Source of the DNA: Bifidobacteriaceae bacterium
GTDB lineage: Bacteria; Actinomycetota; Actinomycetes; Actinomycetales; WQXJ01
Reading direction: 5' to 3'
NCBI GenBank assembly: GCA_031266115.1
Contig: JAISBQ010000149.1
Span: forward strand, 1-8,282
DNA: 8,282 nucleotides
In this document: positions 5,496 to 8,282 of the stretch, one piece after another
Layout: every line of letters begins with the position of its first letter
Numbering within the stretch: position 1 is the first letter of the stretch
The notes under the pieces: model-generated
Told to the model about the DNA's origin: nothing
What the model saw: the letters and a program-made list of their open reading frames with translations, nothing else
Database searches by the model: none
Program-made: the position numbers and the translations under genes

Positions 5496-6233
5496 GTGTT
5501 GCACTGCGCGATCGACTCCTTCGCGGCCCTGACCGCATCTGCCGATGTCCTGGCGCTCGGGCCCGCGTGGCTCGATCCCGCCAACCTCATCAACGCCTTC
5601 GTGACCTGGCTCGGGCCGTGGTCGCTGGTGGGTGTGTGCGCTGTGGTGTTCGCCGAAACGGGCCTGATGGTGGGGTTCTTCCTCCCAGGCGATTCGCTGC
5701 TGTTCACGCTCGGCGTGTTCCTGGGGATGGGAACGGTCCCCACCCCCATCTGGGTGGCCTGTCTGGCGATCGCATGTTCGGCCGTGGCCGGGGACCAGAC
5801 CGGGTATTGGATTGGACGCACGCTAGGGCCGAGGGTCTTCAACAAGCCCGATTCGCGCCTCTTCAAACGCGACTATGTCGACAAGACGTACTCGTTCTTC
5901 GCACGATACGGGGGCAGGACCATCGTCATCGCCCAATACGTGCCGATCGTGCGGACATTCTGCCCGGTGGTGGCCGGGGTGGGCCGGATGGACTACCGGC
6001 ACTTCATCGCGTTCAACCTGGTCGCAGCCTTCACGTGGGGGATATTCATCCCGCTGGCTGGAGTGTGGCTCGGAACGTCGTTCCCATTTGTCGAAGAGCA
6101 CATCGACGTGATCATCGTCGGGATCGTCCTGATCTCTGTTATCCCGATGATCGTGGAATACCTGCGCCACCGTCTTGCGGCTCGGCGCCAGGCCGGCGAC
6201 GTTGCGGCGGACCAGACGCCGGACGCCGAGTAG
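5496..6233 (+). CDS. DedA-family integral membrane protein
   Basis: A 245-aa inner-membrane protein of the DedA (SNARE-associated, PF09335-type) family. Known members flip or transport lipids such as undecaprenyl phosphate and support envelope homeostasis. Seen: hydrophobic segment 43-63 with E54; FFLPGDSLLF at 61-70 with acidic D66; hydrophobic 72-98; GDQTGYWIGR at 99-108; an amphipathic KPDSRLFKR region; YGGRTIVIAQYVPIVRTFCPVVAG at 138-161 with the family arginines R141 and R153; GRMDYRHF at 163-170; N174 and W181; final membrane segments at 178-193 and 204-222; a charged tail. GTG 5496 is chosen because it follows the -10-like box and leaves a normal N-terminus; GTG 5490 is also in frame. 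An ATG at 5370 would overlap the TrmH gene and add a non-family extension. The 3' end overlaps the convergent gene by 95 bp. Confidence 0.95.
   Translation: MLHCAIDSFAALTASADVLALGPAWLDPANLINAFVTWLGPWSLVGVCAVVFAETGLMVGFFLPGDSLLFTLGVFLGMGTVPTPIWVACLAIACSAVAGDQTGYWIGRTLGPRVFNKPDSRLFKRDYVDKTYSFFARYGGRTIVIAQYVPIVRTFCPVVAGVGRMDYRHFIAFNLVAAFTWGIFIPLAGVWLGTSFPFVEEHIDVIIVGIVLISVIPMIVEYLRHRLAARRQAGDVAADQTPDAE
6139..6233. other. Convergent coding overlap, DedA 3' end and membrane protein 3' end
   Basis: The last 95 bp of DedA on the plus strand (stop TAG 6231-6233) also encode the low-complexity C-terminus of the membrane protein on the minus strand (stop at 6139). No terminator hairpin fits between the two genes, so their transcripts would be complementary at their 3' ends. 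Confidence 0.8.
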
Positions 6234-6936
6234 TCACCCGGTGCGGCGGCGGGTTGGCCTGCGCCGCCGCGTAGGCATCGCGCACGTACTGAGGCACGAG
6301 CCGCGCAACCTCCGCGAGCTGGTCCAGCGTGGGCATGATCGAACCGGGTCTCATCCGTCCGGCCCGCCACGTCACGATGTCCGTGCCCTCGAATCGCAGC
6401 GGGATGGCATGGTCCGCGCGCATCAGCCACGCGACAAACGCCGGATTGATCAGCCCGAATGCCACCGTGGCACTGCCCGCGGTGACTGTCCAGGCGTTGT
6501 TGAAATCGGCCGAGGCGAATTCGACTCGCCCTCCGCCTAGCTCAGCGGGTGGAGGTTCTATTCCTGCCGGTGTGAATTCGATGGTGGGCACCCGATGACC
6601 CGTGGACAGGGAATAGACAGAATAGGTGTGAGCCTTGCCGCCGGCAGCCGGAACAAAGGTGTAAGTGAACGCCGTGAAATGGTGACCGCGATGGGAACCG
6701 GTGAACACCTCACCCGCCCGCCGGTCCGTACCCACCCCGAACGGTGTTCCCCGCCATCGTCGGGCCAGGTCGGGCGAATCGGGGGTGAACGCCCAACGGT
6801 AGAGGGCCGCTACCGAGCGCATCTCGTCCGATCGGCGCGTCAATCGCCGGTAGGCCCACAGCACCACGGCTGCAAAGACCCCGAGGACTACGCCCGCCAC
6901 CGGCACAACCCACGCCGCGATACTCCCCGGGTTCAC
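6139..6936 (-). CDS. Membrane-anchored protein of unknown function
   Basis: About 265 aa. From GTG 6936 there is one N-terminal membrane segment (residues 5-27, IAAWVVPVAGVVLGVFAAVV), then RRLTRRSDE, suggesting a cytoplasmic body after an N-out anchor. The soluble part has GSHRGHHFTAFTYTFVP near residue 80 and a later VP-IEFTP stretch. That pattern, a TM followed by a beta-rich domain with G-xRG-xxFxxF, resembles DUF3137-like actinobacterial proteins, but I cannot assign a family. The C-terminal 35 residues are rich in P, R and G, unlike the body, and are encoded in the overlap with DedA. Start: GAGGGGGG lies just upstream of two consecutive GTG codons (6939 and 6936); 6936 gives better spacing. 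Starts farther upstream would run into pyrE. It lies 85 bp after pyrE on the same strand, so co-transcription is likely. Function unknown. Confidence 0.85.
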   Translation of the reverse strand: MNPGSIAAWVVPVAGVVLGVFAAVVLWAYRRLTRRSDEMRSVAALYRWAFTPDSPDLARRWRGTPFGVGTDRRAGEVFTGSHRGHHFTAFTYTFVPAAGGKAHTYSVYSLSTGHRVPTIEFTPAGIEPPPAELGGGRVEFASADFNNAWTVTAGSATVAFGLINPAFVAWLMRADHAIPLRFEGTDIVTWRAGRMRPGSIMPTLDQLAEVARLVPQYVRDAYAAAQANPPPHRVTTRRPASGPPQRRRPGAEPQDGGAGIPRSSG

Positions 6937-7021
6937 CACACACCCCCCCTCGCTGCGGGACGCGGACCCGAGGGGCCCGGACGGTCCCCCATTCCCACGT
7001 CGCCCATGGTATAGGCCGACG

Positions 7022-7609
7022 TCAGGTGAGCCCCAGATCCTCCACACCGTAGGCCGCGTGATAGGCCAATCCACTCGCCTCGATGCGTTCGCGCGCCCCA
7101 GTGTCTCGATCGACGATGACGCCCACCCCGACCACCTCGGCCCCCACCTCGCGCAGGGCCTCAACCGCCGTCAGCAGGGATCCGCCGGTGGTCGACGTGT
7201 CCTCGATGGCGACCACCCGCCGGCCCCGCACATCTGGGCCCTCGATGCGGCGCTGCAAACCGTGCGCCTTGGCCTCCTTGCGGACCACGAAGGCATCCAT
7301 GCCCATGCCGCGCCCCGCCGCGGCATGGAGTATCGCCGTCGCCACCGGATCGGCCCCCATGGTCAGCCCGCCCACGGCCTCGACCCCAGGCGGACCCATA
7401 CCCGCTGCCACCAGGAGGTCCAGCATCACGGTCCCCACCAGCGGCGCGGCCCGGCCGTGAAGGGTGACCCGGCGAAGATCGACGTAATAGTCGGCCTCCC
7501 GTCCCGAGGCGAGCGTCACGCGACCCCGGATGACGGCCAACGACTGGATGAGGCGGCGCAATTCCTCGCGCGGCGAGGCCGGCGCGTGGGGAGGGGTGAG
7601 GGACGTCAT
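7022..7609 (-). CDS. pyrE: Orotate phosphoribosyltransferase
   Basis: A 195-aa cytosolic enzyme of de novo pyrimidine synthesis that transfers ribose phosphate from PRPP to orotate, giving orotidine 5'-phosphate. Seen: YYVDLRRVTLHG at 41-52; VEAVGGLTMGADPVA at 76-90 (substrate loop); VVRKEAKAHG at 108-117 with catalytic-loop lysines; and VVAIEDTSTTGGSLL at 132-146, the PRPP-binding motif in its actinobacterial EDTSTTGGS form; then VIVDRDTGA at 164-172. Length is normal for actinobacterial PyrE. It starts 6 nt after the SDR stop codon and has no Shine-Dalgarno sequence, so translation is probably coupled to the SDR gene. No other pyrimidine gene is in view. Confidence 0.97.
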   Translation of the reverse strand: MTSLTPPHAPASPREELRRLIQSLAVIRGRVTLASGREADYYVDLRRVTLHGRAAPLVGTVMLDLLVAAGMGPPGVEAVGGLTMGADPVATAILHAAAGRGMGMDAFVVRKEAKAHGLQRRIEGPDVRGRRVVAIEDTSTTGGSLLTAVEALREVGAEVVGVGVIVDRDTGARERIEASGLAYHAAYGVEDLGLT

Positions 7610-7615
7610 CGTCGG

Positions 7616-8282
7616 TTAGCGGCCGAGAGGCCCGGACAGGGAGCGCACCAGCCATCGCGGGGCCATCCTGGCCGCCTGACACGCCACCTCGTAGCGCAGC
7701 GACGGCGTGGACAGGACGGCGCCGCGGCGGACATCCGCGAGCGCTCGGGAGACCACCTGGCCCGGCGTCAGCCAGCACCAGGAGGGGTAGACGGAGCCGT
7801 CGAAACCGGCCCGCTCGTGAAACTCCGTGTGGGTCAGCCCCGGCAACACGGCCGTCGCGGTCACACCGGTTCCGGACAGCTCCACGGCCAATCCCTCGGT
7901 GAATGAGGTGACCCACGCCTTGGCCGCGGAATAGGGGCCGCTTGCCGTGTAGCTCGCCACCGAGGATACGTTGAGGATCGCTCCACGACCGCGCGGCGTC
8001 ATGTGGGTCGCGGCCGCGTGCGACAGCACCATGACGGCGCGCATCATGACGTCCATGGCCCGCTCGGATGCGGCGATAGGCGTCTCCAAGAAGCTCAGCG
8101 ACGTGCCGAAGCCCGCGTTGTTGACCAGCAGACCGACGGGCCGCTCGGCCTGGGCGACACGCTCGGCCACACGATCCACCGCGCGGTGCTTCGCCAAGTC
8201 CTCGGCCATCACCTCGACATCCACGCCGGCGGCCGCCCGGATACGCTCGGCGTGGGCCTCCAGGCGCCGCCCGTCGCGGGCC
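7616..8282 (-). CDS. Short-chain dehydrogenase/reductase, 5' end off the window
   Basis: Partial classical SDR, an NAD(P)-dependent oxidoreductase of unknown substrate. The frame is open to the right edge; its first visible residues (ARDGRRLEAHAERIR) match the segment after the N-terminal glycine-rich cofactor motif, which is outside the window. Seen downstream: the acidic E-D-L stretch; LLVNNAGFGTS (NNAG motif); ILNVSSVASYTASGPYSAAKA with catalytic Ser, Tyr and Lys (S-x12-YSAAK); then VTATAVLPGLTHTEF (PG motif). The C-terminal SPRYEVACQAARMAP-type tail, ending in RSLSGPLGR, fits SDRs of the DltE/YqjQ-like group. GTG 8224 is an internal codon, not the start. The stop is 6 nt before pyrE, so the two are likely in one operon. 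A metabolic link to pyrimidine synthesis is not evident. Confidence 0.92.
   Translation of the reverse strand, partial: ARDGRRLEAHAERIRAAAGVDVEVMAEDLAKHRAVDRVAERVAQAERPVGLLVNNAGFGTSLSFLETPIAASERAMDVMMRAVMVLSHAAATHMTPRGRGAILNVSSVASYTASGPYSAAKAWVTSFTEGLAVELSGTGVTATAVLPGLTHTEFHERAGFDGSVYPSWCWLTPGQVVSRALADVRRGAVLSTPSLRYEVACQAARMAPRWLVRSLSGPLGR

Noticed and set aside
6937..7164. N-terminal extension of the membrane protein to ATG 7164.
   Set aside because: It would overlap the end of pyrE by more than 140 bp; a good ribosome site precedes GTG 6936 and the membrane anchor then lies at the N-terminus.

Overview
The window is high-GC DNA with the gene content of an actinobacterium. It holds a class II fructose-bisphosphate aldolase, a SpoU/TrmH methyltransferase, a DedA membrane protein, an orotate phosphoribosyltransferase (PRTase) with an actinobacterial-style PRPP loop, and a short-chain dehydrogenase. 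From memory, fba, dedA, a TrmH gene and pyrE are also linked in mycobacteria and related taxa. The genus cannot be fixed from the sequence. I see no tRNA, rRNA, IS element or CRISPR array.

Right half (about 3555-8282), housekeeping block. Reading along the minus strand from the right edge: a partial SDR oxidoreductase, then pyrE 6 nt later, then a single-pass membrane protein of unknown function. These three probably form one operon. A DedA gene on the plus strand converges with the membrane protein, and the two coding regions overlap by 95 bp. DedA and the TrmH-type methyltransferase diverge from a short region in which back-to-back -10-like boxes sit 7 nt before an in-frame GTG on each side, suggesting two leaderless mRNAs. 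Next on the minus strand is the class II aldolase gene. A nested inverted repeat precedes it and a 23-bp hairpin follows it.

Left half (1-3303), accessory block. Two large paralogous minus-strand genes lie in tandem. The upstream one (gene A, 512 aa) is complete. The downstream one (gene B) is open for 494 codons and runs off the left edge. I do not recognise the family by name. Both carry, near residues 97-114, a strand-DD/DE-loop-T element resembling the PRPP-binding motif of PRTases. Both also have a conserved middle region and a C-terminal segment resembling a winged helix-turn-helix, followed by a conserved Cys-GGGRLAV block. Gene B is less GC-rich than the housekeeping genes in the stretches I counted. 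Each gene has its own roughly 250-280 bp upstream region with an operator-like inverted repeat, which suggests separate regulation, possibly autoregulation. This pair is the best candidate here for something undescribed.

No gene-free stretch exceeds 300 bp. The largest are 1483-1764 and 3304-3554, and their structures are listed as features.
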